Source: Chelativorans sp. J32 (GTDB taxonomy: Bacteria; Pseudomonadota; Alphaproteobacteria; Rhizobiales; Rhizobiaceae). From it: a stretch of 64,000 nucleotides of DNA. The translations under genes and the position numbers were made by a program. The notes below the pieces were generated by a model. The model was not told the origin of the DNA and did no database searches. It saw only the letters and a list, made by a program, of their open reading frames with translations. Where the stretch lies: the NCBI RefSeq assembly GCF_000518985.1, contig NZ_JAEQ01000002.1, positions 248,001 through 312,000 of the forward strand, in the 5' to 3' direction. Below, piece by piece: positions 7,348 to 15,580 of the stretch. How positions within the stretch are numbered: the first letter of the stretch is position 1; every line of letters begins with the position of its first letter.

Positions 7348-7634
7348 TCAATCCCGAGGATCGTCCACGGCAGGGCCTTCTTCGACAGCAATCTTATAGT
7401 CCTTCTTGGAAACGGAGGCGCTGTCCATTTTGACGGTGATCTCCCCCCCGTGCCAATGACGACGTCGCCGGAGAGGTGCATCACGCTCATCGGTGTCGAC
7501 TTCGAACTTATCGGCACTCACCTGCAGGTCGCCGAATGGCTCGGCGGCAAGAGCGAGGTCGTTTTGGGACAGCAAGGACGCTATAACCAGCTCCAAATTG
7601 CATAAAGTACCCGGCTTGGATCTCGCCGTTTCAT
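7348..7634 (-). pseudogene. Frameshifted relic of a small secreted protein, LptA/OstA-like
   Basis: Reading the minus strand from ATG 7634 gives a signal-peptide-like start (MKRRDPSRVLYAIWSWL) that hits TAG. A one-base shift near 7585 continues as ASLLSQNDLALAAEPF and DLQVSADKFEVDTDE. A second shift near 7490 gives VMHLSGDVVIGTGG. A third, at a run of seven G near 7446-7452, gives EITVKMDSASVSKKDY and a TGA at 7348. Joined, this reads as a secreted protein of about 95 residues with the ADKFEVD...LSGDVVI...ITVKMDSA pattern of OstA/LptA beta-jellyroll repeats. It is therefore probably a pseudogene, or the assembly has several indels. The family assignment is tentative. Confidence 0.4.
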
Positions 7635-7752
7635 GTCGAATTCTTGGTTGAGTTGGCGATGGAGGATACTTTGCCATCGTGGCGTCCCATGCAGTAAATG
7701 GGGTTGGCAGCGCCAAAGTCGATTTGGGTAACCTGCGCAGTGGAGGCCCGCC

Positions 7753-8973
7753 ATGCAGCGATTTGAGACCGCGCGCGACGTCGCTCTCAACATGCGCCCT
7801 GACGAATCGGTCTATTGCTTCCGGCCGGAGGTTCTTAAAGCGGACGCCCGCCGCTTCATGAGCCTTTTCCCCGGCAAGACGGCCTATGCCGTCAAGACCA
7901 ATGGCGAGCCGCTCGTCTTGAAGACACTCGCGGAGGCGGGTGTGACGGCATTCGATGTCGCTTCGCCGGCCGAATTCGCAGCGGTGCGTGCCGTGGCTCC
8001 CTCGGCGGAGATGCTCTACATGCATCCCATCAAGGCACAATCGGATATCCGCCTCGCGCTAGAGGGATATGGGATCCGCGTCATCGCGGTCGATCATGAA
8101 GACGAAGTGACGAAGCTCACCCGGGTCGTGCGCGCTCTCGATATCGATCCGGGCACGCTCACCGTCTTCGTGCGCATCCAGACCAAAGGCCACGCGGCTT
8201 ATGAACTCTCGAAGAAGTTCGGCGCTGGGCCTGCCCATGCCGTGGAACTCCTGCAGCGTCTCCACCGCAACGGCTACAAGGTCAGCATATGCTTTCATGT
8301 CGGCAGCCAGATCGAGGATCCTGATGTCTACGAACGGGCGCTCGCCTCGTCCGATTGGGTGCGGAACCGGGCAGGCGTACCGCTGGCAGGCCTCGACATT
8401 GGCGGAGGATTTCCAGCCGAATATGGGCATGATCCCACCCGCAGAAAGCCAGAAATGCCATCCCTGGAGGAGCTGATGGGGAGGGTGAGGGCCGACATCG
8501 CCGAATGGGGCTTCGACGGAGTGCCCTTGGTGGCGGAGCCGGGCCGGGTTATCGTGGCGCGCGCGTTCTCGCTCCTCGTGCGCGTTCTCCTGCGCAAGGG
8601 CAGGCGGCTCTATATCAATGACGGGATCTGGGCCTCCCTGTCGGATTCATGGACCGGCAAGATAACGCTGCCGGCCCGTTTCATTCCCGATCCTGCCATC
8701 CGCACCCGCAACGGGAGTGCCGACAACATCGTGCCCTTCCGCGTATGCGGCGCCACCTGCGATTCCGTGGACATCCTCTCGCGGCCATTCTGGCTGCCTG
8801 AGACGGTGGATACCGGCGACTGGATCGAGATCGGCCATATCGGCGCCTATTCCATGGCGCTCAGAACCCGCTTCAACGGTTTCTACCCGGACGTCTTCGT
8901 CGAAGTCGAACAGCCCTTCGATGAGGGCAAGGCCCCCGAAGGGCTCGCGAGCCTCGAGACGATGGCCGATTGA
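7753..8973 (+). CDS. Fold-type III PLP-dependent decarboxylase (ornithine/lysine/arginine/DAP family)
   Basis: A 406-residue protein with the alanine-racemase-fold decarboxylase motifs: PLP lysine K48 in AYAVKTN, H182 in FHVGSQ, the glycine loop DIGGGFP (215-221), EPGR at 262-265 that binds the PLP phosphate, and C336-D337 in CGATCDSVD from the partner subunit. The CDSVD form, rather than the CESGD form, points to ornithine or lysine decarboxylation and polyamine synthesis rather than meso-diaminopimelate decarboxylase. GGAGG lies six bases before the ATG. It is transcribed alone and diverges from the relic at 7348-7634. The exact substrate cannot be fixed from sequence. Confidence 0.85.
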   Translation: MQRFETARDVALNMRPDESVYCFRPEVLKADARRFMSLFPGKTAYAVKTNGEPLVLKTLAEAGVTAFDVASPAEFAAVRAVAPSAEMLYMHPIKAQSDIRLALEGYGIRVIAVDHEDEVTKLTRVVRALDIDPGTLTVFVRIQTKGHAAYELSKKFGAGPAHAVELLQRLHRNGYKVSICFHVGSQIEDPDVYERALASSDWVRNRAGVPLAGLDIGGGFPAEYGHDPTRRKPEMPSLEELMGRVRADIAEWGFDGVPLVAEPGRVIVARAFSLLVRVLLRKGRRLYINDGIWASLSDSWTGKITLPARFIPDPAIRTRNGSADNIVPFRVCGATCDSVDILSRPFWLPETVDTGDWIEIGHIGAYSMALRTRFNGFYPDVFVEVEQPFDEGKAPEGLASLETMAD

Positions 8974-9106
8974 GGCACGGGAAGAGCGTGGCGATAGGGG
9001 AATCAGGCCGTAGGCACGTCGAGCGGCGCGGAGACCCTGCCCGTCATTGTCCAGCCGGACACTCATCAATGGTTCTCTTCCTACCGCTCTGATGCCTTAC
9101 CCCGCC

Positions 9107-10291
9107 TTACTCTCCCAGTCCGGTCAGCAGTGCGGGGGTAGGCCAACCATCCGCAGGTAGGCCCAGACGCAGCTGCTCCTGGCGAACCGCTTCGCGTGTA
9201 TTGAAGCCGAGGATCCCGTCCACATCACCCACATCATAGCCGAGGGATTGAAGCCTCTGCTGCAGAACTTTGAGCATCTCCGGCTGCAATCCTTCCTCAG
9301 GATTGCGGGCATCGAAAGCCGGCGCCCCTGCGTAACGCGAGGCCAGATGGGCCGCGGTCAGCGTGTAGATCAGAGACTGGTTCCATTCGAGATAGATATC
9401 GAAATTGTCGTAGGCGAGAAAAGCAGGACCCTTGTGGCCCATGGGCAGCACCAGGCCCGCCATGAGGCCGTCCGAGGGCAGGGGGCTGCCATCATGATTG
9501 GTAACACCGAGCGCCGTCCACTGGGATCGCGGGATCTTGTTGACGCGGCCGGTTTCAGCCCAGTTCAGATTGTCCGGCACGCGCACTTCGTCCAGCCACG
9601 GCTCTCCGGGTTTCCAGCCGAGCTGGGCCAGCTTGTTGGCGGCGGTGAGGATCGCGTCGGGTGCGCTCCCCTTCAAATCAACGCGGCCGTCTCCGTCGCC
9701 ATCCACGCCTTTTTCGAGGTAGTCGCTTGGGAGCACCTGCAATTGGCCGATCTCGCCGGCCCACGCGCCTGTGATATCCGTGGAAACGATTCCGCCATCG
9801 ACGAGCTTCAGAAACGCGATCAGCTCGGGCCGGAACAGTTCCGGCCTGCGGCAGTCATGCGAAAGCGTCGCCAGCGCCTTGAGTGTGTTGAAGTCCCCCT
9901 GGACCGCGCCGAAATCCGTCTCCAAAGCCCAGAAGCCGGCAATCACCGGGCCGGGTACGCCATATTCGCGTTCCCCGCGGGCGAACACATCCGCATACTT
10001 CTGCAGATTGGCGGCGCCCCGTTGCATTCGGTCGCGGCTGATCATCCGGTTTGCGAATTCGCGGAAAGTCTGCGTGAAGACACGCTGGGAACGGTCGCGG
10101 TTGAGCACCTTCTGGTCGATTCCCGCACCTTCGAGCGCCGCGATCCCTGCTGGACCCACGCCCTGGCTTTGTGCCTCCGCCTCCACGCCCGCGCGCCACG
10201 TGGCGAAATCTCCTCCGCATTGCTGGGCGGTGGCCAGCGAAGGCAGCGACAGCGCAAGAACTGCTCCAAGCATGGTGGACTTCAATTGCAT
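9107..10291 (-). CDS. MltB-family lytic murein transglycosylase with peptidoglycan-binding domain
   Basis: A 394-residue exported enzyme that cleaves the glycan strand with formation of anhydro-muropeptides. A signal peptide covers residues 1-22 (ending SLATAQQ). The SLT_2 domain contains the catalytic Glu124 in FWALETDFG and GEIGQLQVLPSDYLEKG, with a DGDGDGRVD acidic loop like the calcium site of Slt35. A PG_binding_1 repeat occupies about 330-390 (LQQRLQSLGYDVGDVDGILG). There is no lipobox, so it should be free in the periplasm. It follows the GH25 gene by 27 bases and is probably co-transcribed with it. Confidence 0.9.
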   Translation of the reverse strand: MQLKSTMLGAVLALSLPSLATAQQCGGDFATWRAGVEAEAQSQGVGPAGIAALEGAGIDQKVLNRDRSQRVFTQTFREFANRMISRDRMQRGAANLQKYADVFARGEREYGVPGPVIAGFWALETDFGAVQGDFNTLKALATLSHDCRRPELFRPELIAFLKLVDGGIVSTDITGAWAGEIGQLQVLPSDYLEKGVDGDGDGRVDLKGSAPDAILTAANKLAQLGWKPGEPWLDEVRVPDNLNWAETGRVNKIPRSQWTALGVTNHDGSPLPSDGLMAGLVLPMGHKGPAFLAYDNFDIYLEWNQSLIYTLTAAHLASRYAGAPAFDARNPEEGLQPEMLKVLQQRLQSLGYDVGDVDGILGFNTREAVRQEQLRLGLPADGWPTPALLTGLGE

Positions 10292-10318
10292 CTCTACTCC
10301 TCACCGAATGGGGCCGCT

Positions 10319-11110
10319 TCAACCGGCGTGCGCCTTGAGCCAGCCCTTCCAGGCTTCCGCATTGCCATGGAACACGTTGATGTCCGCGTTCCCTTTGATG
10401 CCGGGGAGAACCCCCGTTCCCGTATACTGCCAGAACACCCAGGGGTGGTCGTCGTATTTCCCGTCCGGGTGGCCGGCGACCGAGCGCAACCAGAACGGAT
10501 AGCCCTTGAAGCGCCACAGGCCATTGTCGTCGAAGAAGTCGATAGATGTGTAAATAATAGGGCGTTTTCCGTAATGCCTTTCGATTATGTCTAGAAACAC
10601 CTGCATTTCGGCGCGGACCGTCTCTGCAGGCGGCCGGAGCTTGCAGGAGGGCGAGAGATGGTTCCATTCCATGTCGAGCACCGGTGGCAGCGCCGATTTA
10701 TCCCGTGGGACATGCCGGATGAACCAGCGTGCCTGCTCGACGGCCGGACGGCAGAAGTAGAAGAAATGATAGGCTCCGCGGGGAATGCCGGCTGCCTTCG
10801 CACCCTGCCAGTTCCGGTGGAACATTTCATCCAACCGGTCGCCGCCCTCTGTCGCCTTTATGAAGGCAAAGCGGATGCCGCCTTGCCGCAGCGCGTGCCA
10901 ATCCACTTCGCCCTGATATTTTGAAACATCCGTGCCGTGGATGGGGTAGTGCCACGGCGCGTGGCCATCCCATTCATGCGGATTGTTGTCCGCGAAACGC
11001 GGACCTGCGGAACGGGTCGCAGCAGACGGCGCGAGGTCGGAGAAATCGTAGCTCACGGTGGAACAGCCGGCGAGCAGAAGCGACGTCAGCAAAAATGCCA
11101 TCAGGCGCAT
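10319..11110 (-). CDS. Glycoside hydrolase family 25 lipoprotein (lysozyme-like)
   Basis: A 263-residue protein with a lipoprotein signal (LLLAGC, Cys16), so it should be anchored in an envelope membrane facing the periplasm. The GH25 muramidase domain starts near residue 57 with HGTDVSKYQG (Asp61) and carries the catalytic pair in PVLDMEWN (Asp146, Glu148), then IIYTSIDFF and WQYTGTG. GH25 enzymes cut the MurNAc-GlcNAc bond. It lies just upstream of the MltB-like gene on the same strand, making a two-gene wall-remodelling unit. The divergent serine hydrolase gene starts 60 bases away and shares the promoter region. Confidence 0.9.
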   Translation of the reverse strand: MRLMAFLLTSLLLAGCSTVSYDFSDLAPSAATRSAGPRFADNNPHEWDGHAPWHYPIHGTDVSKYQGEVDWHALRQGGIRFAFIKATEGGDRLDEMFHRNWQGAKAAGIPRGAYHFFYFCRPAVEQARWFIRHVPRDKSALPPVLDMEWNHLSPSCKLRPPAETVRAEMQVFLDIIERHYGKRPIIYTSIDFFDDNGLWRFKGYPFWLRSVAGHPDGKYDDHPWVFWQYTGTGVLPGIKGNADINVFHGNAEAWKGWLKAHAG

Positions 11111-11170
11111 GTTAGAGAGAGCCTCCCGCCGGGCGAATCGCTATCGTGATCTTTTTTTGTGGGATAAGTT

Positions 11171-12580
11171 ATGCGGAGAACTCTTTCCATCGCCAAATGG
11201 CTGACGGGTTTCATCATCCTCGCCTTGGTCGCCGCTGCGGGCTGGCTCTGGTTTTCTCCACCTGAACTGATCCGCGTCGGCTCCAACTATGCCGCGAAGA
11301 TCGTTTGCTCTAATGTCTTCCTGGCCGGCCGCGATCCGGCAGAGGTTCTCGATGAGGACGTGCAGGCGCCCGGCAATCCCCTGCTCAGGCTGATGCGCGT
11401 CGAGGTCGATACTGCTCATGCGATCGTGCGCACCGGCCTTTTCGGCTCGATGGGGAACGGACTTGCCCTTTATCGCGGGGCGACGGGATGCGCCGTCGTA
11501 CCCGACGGAGATCTGGCCGCCGCGCGGGGGATCGTGATGGATGTGCCTGCTGCCGGCGGCAGCGAGGAGCTATGGCCGTTGGGTGACCGCGTCGAGCTTC
11601 CGGGCGATCCCGCCATCGCCGAGATCCTCGATGATCCCGGCATGACCGGTCCGGGCATGCGCGCCATTGTTGTCGTCCGAAACGGGCGCATCATGGGCGA
11701 GCGGTTAGGCCCGGGCGTCCAGAGCCCGGATCAGCCGCTTCTCGGCTGGTCGATGACGAAGACCGTGAATGCCGCCATTGTCGGCACATTGGCCGGGGCA
11801 GGGCGCCTTTCGGTCGATGAAGGCCATCTCCTTCCTCAATGGGCGGGCGACGGGCGCAACGAGATCACGCTTTCCCATCTGCTCGGGATGGAAAGCGGGC
11901 TCGCCTTCAACGAAAATTACGGCAATGTCAGCGATGTCACGCGCATGCTCTTCCTGGAGCCCGACATGGCAGGCTTTGCCGCCAACCAGCCGCTGCTTCA
12001 CCGTCCCGGCACGCATTTCGCCTATTCCAGTGGAGCGAGCGTGATCGTCTCGCGTATCTGGCAGAACGTGTTCGAGGACCCGGAGGATGCACTTTTCTGG
12101 CCTCGTCAGGCGCTGTTCGAACCCCTCGGGATGCATACGGCCATCTACGAGACGGATGCGCGAGGCACTTTTGTCGGCTCGTCCTATGTCTACGCTTCCG
12201 CACGTGACTGGGCCCGCTTCGGACAGCTCCTGCTCCAGGACGGTGTATGGAACGGGCGGCGCATCCTGCCGGAAGGCTGGGCCGAATGGATGCGGAGGCC
12301 GACCGAGGCTTCAGGGGGTGAATATGGCCGCGGCATCTGGCTCCACGGACCACGGGTGGGGTTCTCGCGCAATCCAGATCCCGATGCCGGTTTCGACCTG
12401 CCCGACGACGCTTATTGGCTGATTGGCCATGACGGCCAGACGGTCACGATCATCCCTTCGCGCCAACTCGTCGTGGTGCGCATGGGGCTTACGCCGAACA
12501 AGCTCGCCTACAAGCCCCAGGCATTGGTGGAGGCAGTGGTCAGGGCGTTGGATGCGCAAGGGAGCGTGGCAGGGGAGTAG
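11171..12580 (+). CDS. Serine hydrolase of the class C beta-lactamase / esterase family
   Basis: A 469-residue protein with an N-terminal membrane helix (about residues 8-28), suggesting a periplasmic, membrane-tethered enzyme. The penicillin-binding fold shows S194-x-x-K197 (SMTK), Tyr285 in FAYSSGAS in the YxN position, and HDGQ near residue 424 in place of the KTG box. This set resembles EstB-like esterases and 6-aminohexanoate-dimer hydrolases more than true beta-lactamases. An amidase, esterase or D-peptidase role is possible; the substrate is unknown. It is monocistronic and divergent from the GH25 gene. Confidence 0.85.
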   Translation: MRRTLSIAKWLTGFIILALVAAAGWLWFSPPELIRVGSNYAAKIVCSNVFLAGRDPAEVLDEDVQAPGNPLLRLMRVEVDTAHAIVRTGLFGSMGNGLALYRGATGCAVVPDGDLAAARGIVMDVPAAGGSEELWPLGDRVELPGDPAIAEILDDPGMTGPGMRAIVVVRNGRIMGERLGPGVQSPDQPLLGWSMTKTVNAAIVGTLAGAGRLSVDEGHLLPQWAGDGRNEITLSHLLGMESGLAFNENYGNVSDVTRMLFLEPDMAGFAANQPLLHRPGTHFAYSSGASVIVSRIWQNVFEDPEDALFWPRQALFEPLGMHTAIYETDARGTFVGSSYVYASARDWARFGQLLLQDGVWNGRRILPEGWAEWMRRPTEASGGEYGRGIWLHGPRVGFSRNPDPDAGFDLPDDAYWLIGHDGQTVTIIPSRQLVVVRMGLTPNKLAYKPQALVEAVVRALDAQGSVAGE

Positions 12581-12621
12581 CGACGATCGTCTTCGGGGTA
12601 GCCTTGTTTGCGGCTGCCCCA

Positions 12622-13284
12622 TCAGCCCATCTGCGCCACCGCATGGACGGCATAGCCCCCGAAACATGAGTCGAAACGTAGGCTTGCGCCGCGCTTCTCG
12701 CATTCCGATTCAAGTACTTCACGCAGTGAATCGCGGGGGCTTACATGGAAGCTGGCGAGCCAGTGACGAAGTCCCCGACGAAACCAGCCGGGAAGGTTTT
12801 CCTGCTGGCCAAAATCGACGATATGGAGCGAGCCTCCGCTTTCGACGCAGTCGAGTGCGGCCGAAACCGTCCGTTCCCAGGGCGGAATCATAGACAAGGC
12901 ATAGGAAAGGAAAACGCGGTCGAAGCGGGATCTGCCGAAGAGCGGCGCGGCGTCGAAATCAGAGGCATCGCCGCGAGCCAGCCGGACAATATCGTGAATA
13001 TGTTCGCGGTGAAGTCTCTTCTGGGCGGTTTCCAGCATCACCTGCGAGATGTCGAGACCGTAGAACAACGCTTTGGGATAGCGTCCGGCGGCGAGCGCCA
13101 GGTTCCGGCCCGTGCCGCAACCCAGCTCCAGCACCGAGCCGCCGCGCGGTACGACCAACCCGTCGATAAGATCGTCCCGTCCGAGCAGGTAGAATTTGCG
13201 CGTAAGATCATAGATGTGCCGCTGGTGGCGATAGACGCTGTCCATCAGCCGGGCATGCGAGGGGTTGTCCGCCACCGCGCTCAT
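12622..13284 (-). CDS. btaB: Diacylglyceryl-homoserine N-methyltransferase BtaB
   Basis: A 220-residue class I SAM methyltransferase with motif I VLELGCGTGRN at 51-61 and FLSYALSMIPPW near the active site. BtaB methylates diacylglyceryl-homoserine three times to give the betaine lipid DGTS, a phosphate-free membrane lipid. The identification rests on its 4-nt overlap (ATGA) with btaA upstream and on the SYALSMIP signature of the family. It is cytosolic or peripheral to the inner membrane. Together with btaA it should replace phosphatidylcholine when phosphate is scarce. Confidence 0.88.
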   Translation of the reverse strand: MSAVADNPSHARLMDSVYRHQRHIYDLTRKFYLLGRDDLIDGLVVPRGGSVLELGCGTGRNLALAAGRYPKALFYGLDISQVMLETAQKRLHREHIHDIVRLARGDASDFDAAPLFGRSRFDRVFLSYALSMIPPWERTVSAALDCVESGGSLHIVDFGQQENLPGWFRRGLRHWLASFHVSPRDSLREVLESECEKRGASLRFDSCFGGYAVHAVAQMG

Positions 13285-14528
13285 GCGTCGTTCTTCACAT
13301 AGAGATGGAAGCCGCCATAGATCGCGGAGCGGTCACCTGCGGCAAGCTCCCGCGAGCGTGCGAACTCGTAACGCCACTCGCCAAGCAGGGCATCGGAAAG
13401 GCGTCCCGTGAGCAGGGTCGGCTGCGCCGCGGTGCGGAAGATCACACGGGCGCCGGGGGCCGCCGTGCGCGTGATTTCGGTCCAGAGCGTGTTCAACTGC
13501 TGGTCGCTCATCCAGTCCTGCGCGTCGAGAAGAATGAAACGGTCGACACTGCCGGCGGGCTTTGCTGCCAAAAGCTCCACGAAATTGGCGTGATGGACGA
13601 AGACCCGTCCGCTATTGGCCCGGATTGTCGCGAAGTTCTCCCGCTTCAGATAGACCGGCAACTCGGCCTCGCCCTCGCGCGGATAGCGCCTGGCAAAGGC
13701 TTGCCAGGCGAAATAGTTCTGCTTGAGCGGAAAATGGCAGGCGAGCTTCTCGAGCCGGGTCGAAAGCACCTCGGCCATGCTGCCATTGCCGGAGCTGAGC
13801 AGGGCATCATATTGTGCGGGCGGTATGCCCAGCCCGAAGAGCGAGGCCTTTCGCGACGTTGCCCAACGGACCAGGGGTTTATCGAACAAGGGCTTGAGGC
13901 GTTCTTCGAAAAAACGGCGCTGGTCGCGCAGATTGGTCGACTGCATGATTTCGGCCGGATCGACGCCGTGAAATTTGGCCGCGCGATGGCCCATGGCGAT
14001 AAAGAAGCCGAGCAGCCCCGTGCGATAAAAGTCGCGGCCGAAGGCACAAATGCGCCGCCGTCCGAGAAGATCGCGTGTCTCCCAGTAGCGGCGAGAGCGG
14101 GCATCGAGCTTCTCGGCGATGAAGCGGTCATAAGCCGGCACATTGGAGCTGTGACCGGGCTCGCCGAAGAAACGCAGCACGTCCTCGTAGTTGGGCAGCG
14201 CAGTGAAGGCGGCGAGCTTCAACCTGTTGAGCGCCACATGTGCGCCATTGAGGTCGACCACGTCGATGCGCCCGGGCGAGCGAGTAAGATAGGCGAGCAT
14301 ATTGCAGCCGCCCGATGCGATGGTGACCACGCGGTGGCCCTCGGTGAGTTCCATTGCGGCCATGTCCACCTCAGGGTCTTCCCAGATCTGTGGGTAGACG
14401 AGGCCTGAGAAGAGCAGAGCGAACAGGCGCTCCGAAAGGCCTTCCTTCGAAAGCAACCTGTTCTGGTAGACGGCCTTGCCGATACGATGATGCGAGGAAA
14501 GGCCAATATCGGCGGAAAGATCTGTCAT
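13281..14528 (-). CDS. btaA: S-adenosylmethionine:diacylglycerol 3-amino-3-carboxypropyltransferase BtaA
   Basis: A 415-residue DUF3419-family protein that moves the aminocarboxypropyl group of SAM to diacylglycerol, the first step of DGTS synthesis. Family signatures include GLVYPQIWEDPEVDM, ASGGCNMLAYL (SAM loop), VDLNGAHVALNRLK and the C-terminal RFILLDAQDWM and RTAAQPTLL. ATG 14528 is chosen as start because GGAGG lies nine bases before it; an upstream ATG at 14555 has no such site. It overlaps btaB by four bases. A candidate Pho box lies about 33 bases upstream, matching the known phosphate control of btaAB in Sinorhizobium. Confidence 0.93.
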   Translation of the reverse strand: MTDLSADIGLSSHHRIGKAVYQNRLLSKEGLSERLFALLFSGLVYPQIWEDPEVDMAAMELTEGHRVVTIASGGCNMLAYLTRSPGRIDVVDLNGAHVALNRLKLAAFTALPNYEDVLRFFGEPGHSSNVPAYDRFIAEKLDARSRRYWETRDLLGRRRICAFGRDFYRTGLLGFFIAMGHRAAKFHGVDPAEIMQSTNLRDQRRFFEERLKPLFDKPLVRWATSRKASLFGLGIPPAQYDALLSSGNGSMAEVLSTRLEKLACHFPLKQNYFAWQAFARRYPREGEAELPVYLKRENFATIRANSGRVFVHHANFVELLAAKPAGSVDRFILLDAQDWMSDQQLNTLWTEITRTAAPGARVIFRTAAQPTLLTGRLSDALLGEWRYEFARSRELAAGDRSAIYGGFHLYVKNDA

Positions 14529-14560
14529 CGCCTGAGTCCTCCGGGCACTTGCCAAGCCCT

Positions 14561-14589
14561 AGCTCAGCTCGATGACAGCCGATTGAAGG
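14561..14589 (-). promoter_or_regulatory. Candidate Pho box (PhoB site) for btaAB
   Basis: On the minus strand a perfect Pho half-site CTGTCAT (14578-14572) is followed after four bases by CTGAGCT (14567-14561) and preceded after four bases by CCTTCAA (14589-14583). Half-sites thus recur every 11 bp as in PhoB sites (CTGTCAT-N4-CTGTCAT), but only the central one is perfect. It lies 33-61 bases before the btaA ATG. Confidence 0.45.
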
Positions 14590-14660
14590 AGATGTGACGC
14601 TGTGTGACGGCCTTGTGAATCAGCTTCGGCGAGAATCCGCCTTGTCAAAGTCACTGGTGA

Positions 14661-14682
14661 TATATAAGATATTTGTTATATA
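14661..14682. promoter_or_regulatory. Inverted-repeat operator before the ArsR-AHSA1 operon
   Basis: TATATAA (14661-14667) and TTATATA (14676-14682) form a perfect 7-bp inverted repeat with an 8-bp centre, ending eleven bases before the ATG at 14694. Its AT-rich palindromic form and position fit autoregulation by the ArsR-type protein encoded next. Confidence 0.55.
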
Positions 14683-14693
14683 AGGAACTGCGC

Positions 14694-15032
14694 ATGAAAG
14701 ATTTGGACGGAGCGTTTTCGGCGCTTGCCGACCCCACTCGCCGCGCGATTCTTGCGCGCCTTGCGGTGGGCGAAGCTACGGTGATGGAGCTGGCGGAACC
14801 GTTCGATATGTCTCAGCCGGCCATTTCGCGGCACCTGAAGGTGCTTGAAGGCGCGGGGTTGATCACGCGGCGCGTGGAAGGAACGAAGCGGCCCTGCCGA
14901 CTGGCGCCGGATGCGATCCGGCAGATCGACCGGTGGCTCGACATGCTGCGGGAAGCGCTGGCGCGCAACTATGACCGGCTCGACCAGGTGCTGGCCGAAA
15001 TGCAATCGGAAGAAGGAAAGGAAGCCCCATGA
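14694..15032 (+). CDS. ArsR-family transcriptional regulator
   Basis: A 112-residue winged-helix protein (FSALADPTRRAILARLA, recognition helix SQPAISRHLKVLEGAGL). It lacks the metal-binding Cys motif of ArsR/SmtB metal sensors, like the subgroup paired with AHSA1-domain proteins. ATG 14694 is taken as start, with AGGA upstream; a longer frame back to 14673 runs through the inverted repeat. It overlaps the AHSA1 gene by four bases (ATGA), so the two are translated together. The ligand is unknown. Confidence 0.85.
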   Translation: MKDLDGAFSALADPTRRAILARLAVGEATVMELAEPFDMSQPAISRHLKVLEGAGLITRRVEGTKRPCRLAPDAIRQIDRWLDMLREALARNYDRLDQVLAEMQSEEGKEAP

Positions 15033-15505
15033 GCCAACTGACACTCAAGACCGAGGGCGATACCCACGTCGTCGTCACCCGCCGTTTCGCAGCTCCGCCG
15101 GAAGCGGTTTATCGCGCGCATATGGAGCCCGCCCTTCTCAAGAAGTGGCTGCTTGGTCCTGAGGGCTGGACAATGCCCGTCTGTATCAACGAGGCGAAGC
15201 CGGGAGGCAAGATTCGCTATGAGTGGTCCGACGGGAAGGGCGGCGGGTTCTACCTTACGGGCGAGTTCATCTCGCTGGAGCCGTTCCGGCGCATTGTTCA
15301 TGTCGAGCGCATGCACCTGCCGGACGCGACGCCCGACAACCATGTCGAGACGATCTTCGAGCCGGACGGCACCGGGACGCTCATGACCATGCGCATGACT
15401 TTGCCGGATTCCGAGACGCGGACGGCCATGCTTGCCACAGGCATGGAGCATGGCATGGAGGCGAGCTACGCGCGGCTGGAGGAGACCCTCGAGGAGGAGG
15501 GGTAA
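15029..15505 (+). CDS. SRPBCC / AHSA1-domain protein
   Basis: A 158-residue START-like (helix-grip) protein with the AHSA1 pattern: TRRFAAPPEAVYRAHMEP at the N-terminus, LKKWLLGPEGW, then strands ending in the long C-terminal helix GMEHGMEASYARLEETL. Such proteins bind hydrophobic ligands in a cavity. Adjacent, overlapping ArsR-AHSA1 pairs are widespread, and the AHSA1 partner is usually regarded as a ligand-binding or stress-related protein whose exact job is unknown. Its 3' end faces the convergent hydantoinase gene 75 bases away. Confidence 0.85.
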   Translation: MSQLTLKTEGDTHVVVTRRFAAPPEAVYRAHMEPALLKKWLLGPEGWTMPVCINEAKPGGKIRYEWSDGKGGGFYLTGEFISLEPFRRIVHVERMHLPDATPDNHVETIFEPDGTGTLMTMRMTLPDSETRTAMLATGMEHGMEASYARLEETLEEEG

Positions 15506-15580
15506 GGCACAGCTGCCAGACCCAACGTCGTCCTCGAAGCAAGGCGAGGCTATCAGCGACTTGGCATGAGCAAAGCGTCT

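Noticed and set aside
9248-10594. 448-codon open frame on the plus strand across the MltB-like and GH25 genes
   Set aside because: It is antisense to two well-supported genes with full catalytic motifs, and it spans their intergenic gap without any domain signature.
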